A stretch of 64,000 nt of DNA from Rhodococcus jostii RHA1 (lineage in GTDB: Bacteria > Actinomycetota > Actinomycetes > Mycobacteriales > Mycobacteriaceae). The notes beneath the pieces are model-generated. The model did no database searches and had not been told where the DNA came from. It was given only the letters and a program-made list of their open reading frames with translations. Both the position numbers and the translations under genes were made by a program. Position 1 is the first letter of the stretch, and each line of letters starts with the position of its first letter. Location: the NCBI RefSeq assembly GCF_000014565.1, contig NC_008268.1, positions 3,410,001 through 3,474,000 on the forward strand. The letters run 5' to 3'. Below, in pieces: positions 52,704 through 61,065 of the stretch.

Positions 52704-54203
52704 ATGGGGCGTGACCTCCTCGCGGCCGGCGCGGCAGCGTACTCCCGCGGAGAGGTCGCCGAGGCACTCCGGACGTTCGAGCAGGTCGCCCGCTCGACCA
52801 CCGGCGATCTTCGGACGAGCGCGATCATCAACGCGGCCAGCATGTCCGACGAGCTGGGCGATCACACGAAGGCCGTCGACCTCTACCGGGAAGCCCTCGC
52901 GGAGATGCCGGCCGACGCGATCCGGAAGCGTCCCGCGGCGCTGGTCAACCTGTCGCAGGCCCTGCAGCACATCGGCGACCTCGACGGCGCGCAGGACGCG
53001 CTCGAGCAGGCACGGCGACTGCTCGCGGCAGCCGACGATCAGGGCGACCTGCGCGTCGCGTGCCTGCTGTCACTGACCGCGGTCGCGATGCACCGGCAGC
53101 AGTGGGCGCACGCGGCCGACATCGCCACCGAGTCCCTCGACGCGGCGGTGCGTTTCGCCCCCGCGCTGGCGGGCCACCCGCTCATGAACCTGGCCGCCAT
53201 CCACTTCGAGACCGGGCGCTTCGACCTCTCCGACGACTTCGCCGGGCAGGCGCTCGAGGCGTTCGAGACCGCGGGCGACGTCAGCGCGGTCGCCGAAACG
53301 CAGCAGAACCTGGCCATCATGCGCGTCCGCTCGGGGCGGCCCGACGAAGCGGAACCGCTGGTGCTGTCGAGCCAGACGTACTTCGAGCGCGCCGGGATCG
53401 GCCACCGGGCGGGGATCGGATCGAAGGTGCTCGCCTTTCTCGCCGAGGGCCGGGGCGACACCGAACGCGCGGCGACGCTCTATCGCCGCAGCCTCGACTG
53501 CTTCCGGGCTTCCGGAGCAATACTCGACGTCGCGGACGTCGAGACCCGCCTCGCCACCGTCGCCTTCGGTGAAGGGCGACCCGACGAGGGAGAGACACTG
53601 CTCGCCGCCGCGTTCGACACGTACCGCGGGCTGGGGCTCGGGCTGCACTGCGCGCAGGTCGACTTCTGGCACGCAGCCCTCCTCGAGTCCACGCTCACAG
53701 CGTCCGAAACTCCCGACAGCGCGGTGCCGGCACGCGCCACCGCGCTCGCGGTGCCCGCGGCGATCGCCATCGACGCCGTGCGGTACACACTCCCGAACGG
53801 GCGTCAGCGCGAGCAGTGGAACCGCGAGATCGCGGATCCGGCGATGCAATTGGCGTTCCGGCTCGCGTACGCCTCGGGTGACGCGCGCCTGGTGGCCGAT
53901 CTCGTCGAGGCACAGTGCGCGGGGACGACGGTGGACGTCGGCCGCGCCGGGCACCGCACCCCGGCGCGGCTCCCCCTGCAGTTGCCGGACCTTCCCCCGG
54001 CAGGCACGACCGACACCGAGGGGTCGTTCCTGCTCGGCGCCGCACTGGCCGGAGTCGCGGCCGGCGCCGGTCTGCCGGTGCCCCTTCCCCCACGGCTCGC
54101 CCTGACGTCGGATGGGCGAATCGCGCTGGACAACTCGATCGCGGTCGCCGAGGAACGCTACCGACGCGCGGTCCGGGACAGCCGGGTAGTGCCTGCATGG
54201 TGA
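52704..54203 (+). CDS. TPR-repeat protein, third gene of the operon
   Basis: 499 aa from the ATG after GGGAGATC; an in-frame GTG at 52692 is four codons earlier. Residues ~5-310 form consecutive TPR helix pairs, for example AAAYSRGEVAEALRTFEQVA, DHTKAVDLYREAL, LDGAQDALEQARRLL and GRPDEAEPLVLSS. The C-terminal ~180 residues are not TPR and contain a helix-rich DAVRYTLPNGRQREQWNREI. A scaffold or sensor role is likely. The closest likely partner by type is the CHAT protein 2.7 kb downstream. Confidence 0.82.
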   Translation: MGRDLLAAGAAAYSRGEVAEALRTFEQVARSTTGDLRTSAIINAASMSDELGDHTKAVDLYREALAEMPADAIRKRPAALVNLSQALQHIGDLDGAQDALEQARRLLAAADDQGDLRVACLLSLTAVAMHRQQWAHAADIATESLDAAVRFAPALAGHPLMNLAAIHFETGRFDLSDDFAGQALEAFETAGDVSAVAETQQNLAIMRVRSGRPDEAEPLVLSSQTYFERAGIGHRAGIGSKVLAFLAEGRGDTERAATLYRRSLDCFRASGAILDVADVETRLATVAFGEGRPDEGETLLAAAFDTYRGLGLGLHCAQVDFWHAALLESTLTASETPDSAVPARATALAVPAAIAIDAVRYTLPNGRQREQWNREIADPAMQLAFRLAYASGDARLVADLVEAQCAGTTVDVGRAGHRTPARLPLQLPDLPPAGTTDTEGSFLLGAALAGVAAGAGLPVPLPPRLALTSDGRIALDNSIAVAEERYRRAVRDSRVVPAW

Positions 54204-54320
54204 CCTCTCCCAGGTGTCATCGTCGTCACACCACACGTTCTGCGACCACCTCAGGTGGTGTGGGTGGAATGCGGCACTGACCTGCAACGCTGCCGATTCT
54301 GCGACCATTGATAGCCCCAC

Positions 54321-54364
54321 CCAATCTATGGAATAGGTCTCATAGATTGGACCTATTCCAATCT
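54321..54364. promoter_or_regulatory. Interleaved palindromes upstream of ahpC, with an OxyR-like half motif
   Basis: Four 9-bp elements occur in order A-B-ctc-A'-B': CCAATCTAT (54321-54329), GGAATAGGT (54330-54338), ATAGATTGG (54342-54350), ACCTATTCC (54351-54359). A pairs exactly with A' and B with B'. A further CCAATCT (54358-54364) pairs with AGATTGG. ATAG-N7-CTAT at 54342-54356 matches half of the OxyR consensus. It lies 54-97 nt before the ahpC start. Confidence 0.6.
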
Positions 54365-54417
54365 GCTGGATAGCCTCGTCACTGTTGGATTCCCCGTCTC
54401 CCCGAATAGAGGTTTCA

Positions 54418-54981
54418 ATGGCCCTGATCAACACGCAGATCAAGCCCTTCGCCGCCAACGCCTTCAAGGACGGCGCGTTCATCACCGTGTCCGCAGACGA
54501 CATCAAGGACAAGTGGGCGGTCTTCTACTTCTACCCGGCCGACTTCACCTTCGTCTGCCCGACGGAACTCGGCGACCTCGCCGACCACCACGAGGAACTT
54601 CAACGACTCGGCGTCGAGGTCTTCTCGGTGTCCACCGACACGCACTTCACGCACAAGGCGTGGCACGGATCGTCCGACACCATCGGCAAGATCAAGTACG
54701 CCATGATCGGTGACCCGACCCAGGAGATCAGCAAGAACTTCGAGGTCCTCCGCGAGAACGAGGGACTGGCCGACCGCGGCACCTTCCTCGTCGACCCCGA
54801 CGGAGTCATCCAGTTCACCGAGGTCACCGCAGAAGGCATCGGGCGCAACGCCGCCGAGCTCGTACGCAAGGTCAAGGCCGCTCAGTACGTCCGGTCGCAC
54901 CCGGGCGAGGTCTGCCCGGCCAAGTGGGAAGAGGGCGAAGAGACCCTCGCCCCGTCGCTGGATCTCGTCGGCAAGATCTGA
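54418..54981 (+). CDS. ahpC: Alkyl hydroperoxide reductase subunit C (enteric-type 2-Cys peroxiredoxin)
   Basis: 187 aa, the same length as the E. coli protein and very similar throughout. Peroxidatic Cys47 in FTFVCPTE, resolving Cys166 in GEVCPAKW, and C-terminal [12 protein letters not shown]. It reduces peroxides and is re-reduced by AhpF. ATG follows AGAGG. This differs from the AhpC/AhpD pair usual in mycobacteria and relatives. Upstream dyads suggest peroxide-responsive control. Confidence 0.96.
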   Translation: MALINTQIKPFAANAFKDGAFITVSADDIKDKWAVFYFYPADFTFVCPTELGDLADHHEELQRLGVEVFSVSTDTHFTHKAWHGSSDTIGKIKYAMIGDPTQEISKNFEVLRENEGLADRGTFLVDPDGVIQFTEVTAEGIGRNAAELVRKVKAAQYVRSHPGEVCPAKWEEGEETLAPSLDLVGKI

Positions 54982-55001
54982 CGCAGCCAGTCGTACCGCA
55001 G

Positions 55002-55030
55002 GCACGGGCTCAGATTTCCTGAGCCCGTGC
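55002..55030 (+). terminator. Attenuator-like hairpin between ahpC and ahpF
   Basis: Exact 12-bp arms GCACGGGCTCAG (55002-55013) and CTGAGCCCGTGC (55019-55030) with a 5-nt loop. No T-run. Partial termination or mRNA protection here would give more AhpC than AhpF, the stoichiometry usually needed. Confidence 0.65.
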
Positions 55031-55155
55031 GGGCGGTTCCCGGTGCTCAGCTCCCGTGGGGGCAATCGGTGTCGCACCAACACCTTCCGGACCACCTGAA
55101 CCAGAATTTCCGGTTTCCGATCCCCTTGTCCTCCCGACCGATGGAGTAGATCCTC

Positions 55156-56748
55156 ATGCTCGAAGCCTCGCTTGCCGGCCAACTGAAGTCCCTGCTCGAA
55201 AAGCTGACCCTGCCGATCGAGCTCGTGTCCTCACTCGACGACGGACCCAAGTCGGTCGAACTCGCCGAACTGCTCACCCAGATCGCGGCGATGTCGGAGA
55301 AGATCACCTACGAACGCCGCGACGACGACACGCGACGCCCGTCGTTCGCGGTCCGCCGCAGCGGCACCGACATCGAGGTCCGCTTCGCGGGCATCCCTCT
55401 CGGCCACGAGTTCACCTCGCTCGCACTCGCTTTGCTCCAGGTCGGCGGTCACCCGTCGAAGGAGGCCCCCGAACTGCTCGAGCAGGTCCGCGACCTCGAC
55501 GGCGACTTCCACTTCGAGACCTACTTCTCGCTGTCCTGCCAGAACTGCCCCGACGTGGTGCAGGCCCTGAATCTGATGTGCGTGCTCAATCCGCGCATCA
55601 GCCACGTCGCGATCGACGGCGCCCTGTTCCAGGACGAGGTCGACGGCCGCCAGATCATGGCTGTCCCGACGGTCTTCCTCAACGGCGAACTCTTCGGCTC
55701 CGGCCGGATGAGCCTGGAGGAAATCGTCGGCAAGCTCGACGTCGGTGCCGCCGACCGCGCCGCCGCCGCGATCGCGCAGAAGGATCCCTTCGACGTGCTC
55801 GTCGTCGGAGGCGGTCCGTCCGGCGCCGCGGCCGCGGTATACGCCGCGCGCAAGGGAATTCGCACCGGCATCGCCGCCGAGCGCTTCGGCGGTCAGGTGC
55901 TCGACACCATGGCGATCGAGAACTTCATCTCCGTCCCCTACACCGAGGGACCCCAGTTCGGGTCGGCGCTCGAGAACCACGTCCGTCAGTACGGCGTCGA
56001 CATCATGAACACGCAGCGGGCCGCGAAGCTCGTGCCTGCCGCCACCGAGAACGGCCTCGTCGAGGTCGAACTGGAAAGTGGTGCTTCTCTTCTCGCGCGC
56101 ACCGTGATCCTGTCGACGGGTGCGCGGTGGCGTTCGATGAACGTGCCCGGCGAGGACGCGTACCGGAACAAGGGTGTGACCTACTGCCCGCACTGCGACG
56201 GACCGCTGTTCAAGGGCAAGCGCGTCGCCGTGATCGGTGGCGGTAACTCCGGCGTCGAGGCCGCAATCGATCTCGCGGGACTCGTCGAGCACGTCACTCT
56301 CGTCGAGTTCGATTCGGTACTCCGCGCCGACGAGGTGTTGCAGCGCAAGCTGCGCAGCCTCCCGAACGCCGACATCCTCCTGAGCACGCTCACGACGGAG
56401 GTCCTCGGGGACGGCAACAAGGTCACCGGCCTGACCTACCAGGACCGCACGACCGACACCTCGCACACGCTCGACGTCGAGGGTGTCTTCGTCCAGATCG
56501 GCCTCCTGCCCAACACCGAGTGGCTGGCCGGATCGGTCGAGTTGTCCGACCGCGGCGAGATCGCGATCGACGACCGCGGCCAGACGTCGGTGCCCGGAGT
56601 GTTCGCTGCCGGCGATTGCACCACCGTGCCGTACAAGCAGATCGTGATCGCCGCCGGCGCCGGAGCAACGGCAGCGCTGAGCGCATTCGATCGGCTCATC
56701 CGGACGGGCGTACCCGCCGAGGAGTCCACCGCCGCGACGGTCGCGTAG
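55156..56748 (+). CDS. ahpF: Alkyl hydroperoxide reductase subunit F
   Basis: 530 aa. N-terminal tandem thioredoxin-fold domain with CQNC at C128/C131, a linker, then a thioredoxin-reductase-like part: FAD motif [12 protein letters not shown] (216-227), redox pair CPHC at C344/C347, NAD motif AVIGGGNSG, and the C-terminal [14 protein letters not shown]. It passes electrons from NADH to AhpC. Full length for the family (~520 aa). Co-directional with ahpC. Confidence 0.96.
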   Translation: MLEASLAGQLKSLLEKLTLPIELVSSLDDGPKSVELAELLTQIAAMSEKITYERRDDDTRRPSFAVRRSGTDIEVRFAGIPLGHEFTSLALALLQVGGHPSKEAPELLEQVRDLDGDFHFETYFSLSCQNCPDVVQALNLMCVLNPRISHVAIDGALFQDEVDGRQIMAVPTVFLNGELFGSGRMSLEEIVGKLDVGAADRAAAAIAQKDPFDVLVVGGGPSGAAAAVYAARKGIRTGIAAERFGGQVLDTMAIENFISVPYTEGPQFGSALENHVRQYGVDIMNTQRAAKLVPAATENGLVEVELESGASLLARTVILSTGARWRSMNVPGEDAYRNKGVTYCPHCDGPLFKGKRVAVIGGGNSGVEAAIDLAGLVEHVTLVEFDSVLRADEVLQRKLRSLPNADILLSTLTTEVLGDGNKVTGLTYQDRTTDTSHTLDVEGVFVQIGLLPNTEWLAGSVELSDRGEIAIDDRGQTSVPGVFAAGDCTTVPYKQIVIAAGAGATAALSAFDRLIRTGVPAEESTAATVA

Positions 56749-56766
56749 CTCGGCCGAGGTCGACGA

Positions 56767-56791
56767 GCCGTGCCTGCACGTCAGGCACGGC
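56767..56791 (+). terminator. Terminator after ahpF
   Basis: GCCGTGCCTG (56767-56776), loop CACGT, CAGGCACGGC (56782-56791): exact 10-bp stem 19 nt after the stop, followed by TTTCGG. Confidence 0.75.
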
Positions 56792-56862
56792 TTTCGGCTT
56801 TCAGATCGACCCGGGTGCCGGTACTCGCGCCACAACCCGGGTGGGTAGGGGATGCTGGGACG

Positions 56863-58137
56863 GTGCCGACTCACCCGTGTCACCCACCGACCGCGATCGT
56901 CCGGATGGCCGACGCCGGCGATCTGTACACGTCGTGGCGGTGGACCCACGACTCGCACGCCGGCGGGGTCGGCGTCGCACCCGCCGCGCAGGTGGACGCC
57001 GCCCTCGCCGCGCTGGCCCGGGCTCTGCCCGACCTCACGGATCCGCAGGGGCTGCAGCACGCGCTGACGGCGGGCGGCTTCTCCGCCTACGAGTCGGAGC
57101 ATGATCTGGCTCAGCTCCTTTCACGCACATTTCTTCCGTTCGGCCTTGCGCAGCAACTGCACGAGCTGCTCACCCGCGGGGTGCGGCCGCACCTCCGGAT
57201 CCAACCGTCGCCCCGCGTCGCGCAGGTGCCGTGGGAACTGATCGCACCCGACGCCGGGCTGCGTCTCGTCGACATCGCGGACGTCAGCCTGCTGGCTCCG
57301 CTCAGCATCGTCCACTCGCCCGGCCGGCCGGTCCGAACCTGGACGCACACCCGGCAACTCCCCGTCGTCGCGGTGCTCGACCCGCGGGTGCCGGGCTACC
57401 GTGCGGATTCGGAACTCGGCTCGGTCCTGGGGCGGATGGCCGCGGACAGTCCGCTGTCGCAGCGGGTCGCGACGTACGCCGGCGAGGGCCGGCTGCTCCC
57501 CGACGTGGACGGACCGACGGACTGCTTCCGCCGTGAAGACGTGGACCGGGAGTGGCTCGGCGCAGCGTTGCGTGAGGGTGCGGGCCGGCTGATGTATGTC
57601 GGTCACGTCACCGCGGCGGCACCCGAATCCGGTCAGAGCGAGCACGCCGAGCTGCACCTCGCCTGCGCCGCGGACTCCGTCGGGTTCGCGGAGCCGACCC
57701 GTGCTCACCGGCCGTTGTCCGCGAAGGACCTCCTGCTGGGAACGCACACGCTCACGGCCGAGCCGATCCGCGGCGCGGAGTTGTGGCCGATCCCTAGCAG
57801 GGTGGCGCTGATCGCCTGCGAGAGCGGTGGTGACCTGCGGTTCAGCGAGGCACTCGGGTTGGTCTCCGCGATGATCGCCGGCGGGGCGGAACTCGTCACG
57901 GCCAGCCGCTGGGCCCTGCCCACGGACCTCGCGTTCCAGCGCATCGCCGGCGCCGCAGCACACGCGCGTCCGCTGCAGGACGCCATCTGCTCGATCGACG
58001 CGGCGCACGAACTGCCCGACGCGGTCGGCGCGCTCTGCGACTGGCAACGCGAGCGGGTGGCCGCCTGGCGGGACGAGCGGACGATCGAGCACTCACCGGT
58101 GCTGTGGGCGGCGTTCGCGACGGTCTCCACCCACTGA
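56863..58137 (+). CDS. CHAT-domain (caspase-like) protein
   Basis: 424 aa from GTG (V of VPTHPCHPP); a longer frame from 56770 overlaps the terminator. The C-terminal ~300 residues are a CHAT domain: entry strand PRVAQVPWELIAP, catalytic His248 in LMYVGHVTAA, catalytic Cys319 in VALIACESGGD, then ALGLVSAMIAGGAELVTASRW. The dyad is intact, so peptidase activity is plausible. The N-terminal ~100 residues are helical and unassigned; no TPR in the protein itself. Isolated from ahpF by a terminator. A TPR protein is encoded 2.7 kb upstream. Confidence 0.86.
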   Translation: MPTHPCHPPTAIVRMADAGDLYTSWRWTHDSHAGGVGVAPAAQVDAALAALARALPDLTDPQGLQHALTAGGFSAYESEHDLAQLLSRTFLPFGLAQQLHELLTRGVRPHLRIQPSPRVAQVPWELIAPDAGLRLVDIADVSLLAPLSIVHSPGRPVRTWTHTRQLPVVAVLDPRVPGYRADSELGSVLGRMAADSPLSQRVATYAGEGRLLPDVDGPTDCFRREDVDREWLGAALREGAGRLMYVGHVTAAAPESGQSEHAELHLACAADSVGFAEPTRAHRPLSAKDLLLGTHTLTAEPIRGAELWPIPSRVALIACESGGDLRFSEALGLVSAMIAGGAELVTASRWALPTDLAFQRIAGAAAHARPLQDAICSIDAAHELPDAVGALCDWQRERVAAWRDERTIEHSPVLWAAFATVSTH

Positions 58138-58227
58138 TCCGCCTCGGCCGTCCGTTCCCCACATCGTGTCGGCCGGTCGTTGTACCGTCGTTGCTGTCGG
58201 TTCCGGCACGAAGAAGGAGCATGTCCC

Positions 58228-58641
58228 ATGACCTCTCGGCTCAACCCCTACATCAGCTTCGACGGCAACGCGCGGCAGGCAATGGAGTTCTACAAGGACG
58301 TCTTCGGAGGCACCCTTGCGTTGAACACGTTCGGTGAATACGGTGCGCCGGAAGGCGAAGGCGCCGACAAGATCATGCACGCCATGCTCGAGTCGGACAC
58401 CGGCTACACGCTCATGGGTGCAGACACCCCGCCCGGGATGGAACACAACCCGGGAACCAACATCGCGGTGAGCCTGAGCGGAGACGACGGCGACGAACTC
58501 CGCGGCTACTGGGCCAAGCTCGCCGACGGCGGATCCGTGTCCGTGCCCCTGGAGAAGCAGATGTGGGGAGATGAATTCGGCGCCTGTACTGACAAGTTCG
58601 GCATTTCATGGATGGTCAACATCGCCGGCACACCGAGCTGA
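58228..58641 (+). CDS. VOC-family (PhnB/glyoxalase-like) protein
   Basis: 137 aa. NPYISFDGNARQAMEFYKDV, LMGADTPPGM and FGISWMVNIA are typical of the PhnB-like vicinal-oxygen-chelate group. AAGGAG lies 10 nt before the ATG. The metal ligands of true glyoxalases are not obvious, so function is open (resistance or demethylase-like). Its last 36 bp overlap the end of the convergent monooxygenase frame. Confidence 0.85.
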   Translation: MTSRLNPYISFDGNARQAMEFYKDVFGGTLALNTFGEYGAPEGEGADKIMHAMLESDTGYTLMGADTPPGMEHNPGTNIAVSLSGDDGDELRGYWAKLADGGSVSVPLEKQMWGDEFGACTDKFGISWMVNIAGTPS

Positions 58642-59815
58642 TCGCAGCGCCGGGTAGTCCCGCAGATCGATGTCGGTGGCGAAGGAGTCGGTCAGCTTCA
58701 TCATCAGGCCGAACAGGAAAGTGGACTTGAACGTCCAGTTGCGCAGCCTGATTCGAGTAGCCGACTTCGGCGCGAGAAACGGTCCGGCGCTGCCCTTGCG
58801 GGCGATCTTCGCGTACCCGAGCATCTGTTCGTTGTAGCGTCCGAACGCCACGCGGTGGTCGCCGTCGGCGGCGGCGAGCTCACCCGCCAGGACGTACGCA
58901 CCCACGAGGGCGAGGCCGGTCCCGAAGCCGCCCAACGTATTTCCGTACGCGGCATCACCGACCAGGGCCACACGGCCGGCGGTGTAGGTATCGGTCTCGA
59001 CCCTCGCGATCGAGTCGAGGTAGAAGTCGGGCTCGTCGTCCAGGCGCGCGAGTAGCCGGGGCACGCGCCACCCCGCTCCGGCATACGCGGCGGTCAGCAT
59101 TCGTTTCTGCTGGGTGATGTCGGCGCGGTCGTACTCGATCCGGTCGGAGGCGAGGACGAACAATTCCGGAGCCTTCGGTCCGCCGACCACGGCCATCCGT
59201 CCCGGCTCGTTGTACATCAGTCCCGTCCCGCGTTCCCTGTCCGGCGAGGCGTCACTCGCCGAACCGGTGGTCCCGACGACGGCGTAGTAGTACCCGAGGA
59301 ATCGGACGAACTCGTCCTCCGGCCCGAACCGGTGGCGACGAACGGCCGAGTGGATGCCGTCGGCGCCGAACACCAGGTCGAACCGGCGTGCGTCCGACTT
59401 CTCGAACGTGACCTCGACACCCGAGTCCGTGTCGACCAGCGCGGTGACGGAATCGCCGAAGAGGTACTCGCACGACTCGGCGGTGCGCCGGTAGAGGATC
59501 TCGGTGAGGTCGCCCCGCGCGATCTCGATGTCGCCGCCGACGAATTCCCCGGGGATGGTCGCCAGGTGCCTGTCGCGTTCGTCGACGATCAGGAGGTCGG
59601 TTTTCCCGGTCTCGCGACGGAGCACGTCGTCGAGGATTCCCATCCTCCAACACTTTTCGGTGAACCTCCCCCTTGAAGTCGACGGCCTGGCCGCCGAGCC
59701 GAAGGTCGGGCGCCCGCTCGACGACGGTGACGGCGTATCCGCAGCGGCCGAGCCAGAACGCCAATGCAGGTCCGGCGATGCTTGCACCCGAGATCAGGAC
59801 GGTTCTGTTCGACAT
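58606..59815 (-). pseudogene. FAD-dependent monooxygenase (TetX/PHBH-like) with one frameshift
   Basis: ATG at 59813-59815 after GGAGGCTCC. N-terminus VLISGASIAGPALAFWLGR is an FAD Rossmann motif; GGQAVDFKGEVHRKVLE then breaks near 59645. The remaining ~375 residues are intact in the next frame: MGILDDVLRRETGKTD, the second FAD motif VALVGDAAYGNTLGGFGTGL, and a helical C-terminus. One indel would restore a ~400-aa enzyme, so sequencing error is possible. Confidence 0.8.
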
Positions 59816-59836
59816 GGGAGCCTCCGCGGATTAATT

Positions 59837-59872
59837 GTGTCTGACGGACACAAATCAGTGTATGGTAGACAC
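59837..59872. promoter_or_regulatory. Twin operators for the divergent TetR regulator
   Basis: GTGTCTGACGGACAC (59837-59851) and GTGTATGGTAGACAC (59858-59872) fit one 15-bp dyad, GTGTMTGRYRGACAC, with centres 21 bp (two helical turns) apart. They lie in the 91-bp gap between the monooxygenase and tetR starts. Confidence 0.7.
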
Positions 59873-59906
59873 TATTCCGGATCAAGAGTCGTCCGGAGGA
59901 GCGCAG

Positions 59907-60623
59907 ATGGTCACCCAGCCCCGTACCGCCGAGCTGCTGTGGGGATCGCCGGAGAGACCGAAGCGGGGACCGAAACCCGCGCTGAGCCTCGAGCAGATCG
60001 TCGCCACCGCGATCTCGATGGCGGATGCCGAGGGCCTCGCCACACTGTCGATGCAGCGCCTCGCCGAAGACCTCGGGTTCACCAAGATGTCCCTCTACCG
60101 CTACACCCCAGGCAAGGCCGAGTTGACCGCCCTCATGCTCGATGCCGCTCTCGGACCCGCGCCCGACCTGTCCGAGATCGACGGCGGCTGGCGCGCTGCG
60201 CTCCACGAGTGGGCTCTCCGGATGTGGGCGGGCCTGCGGCGGCATCCGTGGGTGGTGGACGTCGCGGTCGGCCCGCGAGTGATGGGCCCGAACGAACTGG
60301 ACTGGCTCGAAACCGGCCTCGATGCCCTGCGCGACACGGGACTCACCGGCGGGGAACGCCTGGACGCGGTGGTCCTGATCACCGGTCACGTGCGCAGCCT
60401 CGCTCAGCAGACGACGGCGCCCGGCGCCGAAACCGACACACCGGAGAAGTCCCTGAACGCGATCATGACGGACATCCTCGCCGACCACGCCGACCGCTAC
60501 CCCCAGGTGACGGCCGCGTTCGCGTCGGCCAGTGCCACCCCTGGGCAGGACGACGCGCTGGAATTCGGTCTGGCCCGTATTTTCGACGGGCTCGCCGCCC
60601 TCGTCGCGGCCCGCGCCGGATGA
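59907..60623 (+). CDS. TetR-family regulator
   Basis: 238 aa. After a short basic arm (PKRGPKPALS), the HTH is LEQIVATAISMADAEGLATL, then QRLAEDLGFTKMSLYRYTPG; this type with SLYRYxxxKxEL belongs to the TetR_C (TetR class) group. ATG follows CGGAGGAGCG. Divergent from the flavin monooxygenase with twin operators between, the classic drug- or xenobiotic-inducible arrangement. Confidence 0.9.
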   Translation: MVTQPRTAELLWGSPERPKRGPKPALSLEQIVATAISMADAEGLATLSMQRLAEDLGFTKMSLYRYTPGKAELTALMLDAALGPAPDLSEIDGGWRAALHEWALRMWAGLRRHPWVVDVAVGPRVMGPNELDWLETGLDALRDTGLTGGERLDAVVLITGHVRSLAQQTTAPGAETDTPEKSLNAIMTDILADHADRYPQVTAAFASASATPGQDDALEFGLARIFDGLAALVAARAG

Positions 60624-60686
60624 CACCCATTCCGCTTGCGGCTCGGCGCTCCTAACGTCATGGGTAGACCACATCGAGGAGACATC

Positions 60687-60979
60687 ATGACGATCGACCG
60701 AGGACTGGCACTGCTCGAGGCAAAGCCGGGCAAGGGCGAAGAACTCGCCGCGTTCCTGAAGCAGGGGCGCGCCCTGGCGGCGGAAGAACAGGGCACCGTC
60801 ACCTGGTACGCGTTCAAGGTCAGCGACACGACATACGGCATCTTCGACACGTTCGAGAACGAGGACAGCCGCCAGGCGCACCTGACCGGAGCCATCCCCC
60901 AGGCACGGGCAAGGTCGGCCCCGACCTACTCGCCACCGACCCCGACATTCGTCCTGTCGACGTCATCGCCGTCAAATAA
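60687..60979 (+). pseudogene. Antibiotic-biosynthesis-monooxygenase-fold (quinol monooxygenase-like) protein, one frameshift
   Basis: MTIDRGLALLEAKPGKGEEL, GTVTWYAFKVSDTTYGIFDT and ENEDSRQAHLTGAIPQA form the first ~75 residues of an ABM dimer. The expected end, GKVGPDLLATDPDIRPVDVI then AVK-stop (60977-60979), is in another frame, so an indel lies near 60905. In the broken frame the protein runs into unrelated sequence. ATG follows GAGGAGAC. Might be a sequencing error. Confidence 0.75.
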
Positions 60980-61065
60980 TCACACCCCCTGTCGAGCACG
61001 GTTTACCTCCACCTCCCGTCGGGCACCCGACTACGGACATCGACCGACGAGAGGTTTGGTTCCCA

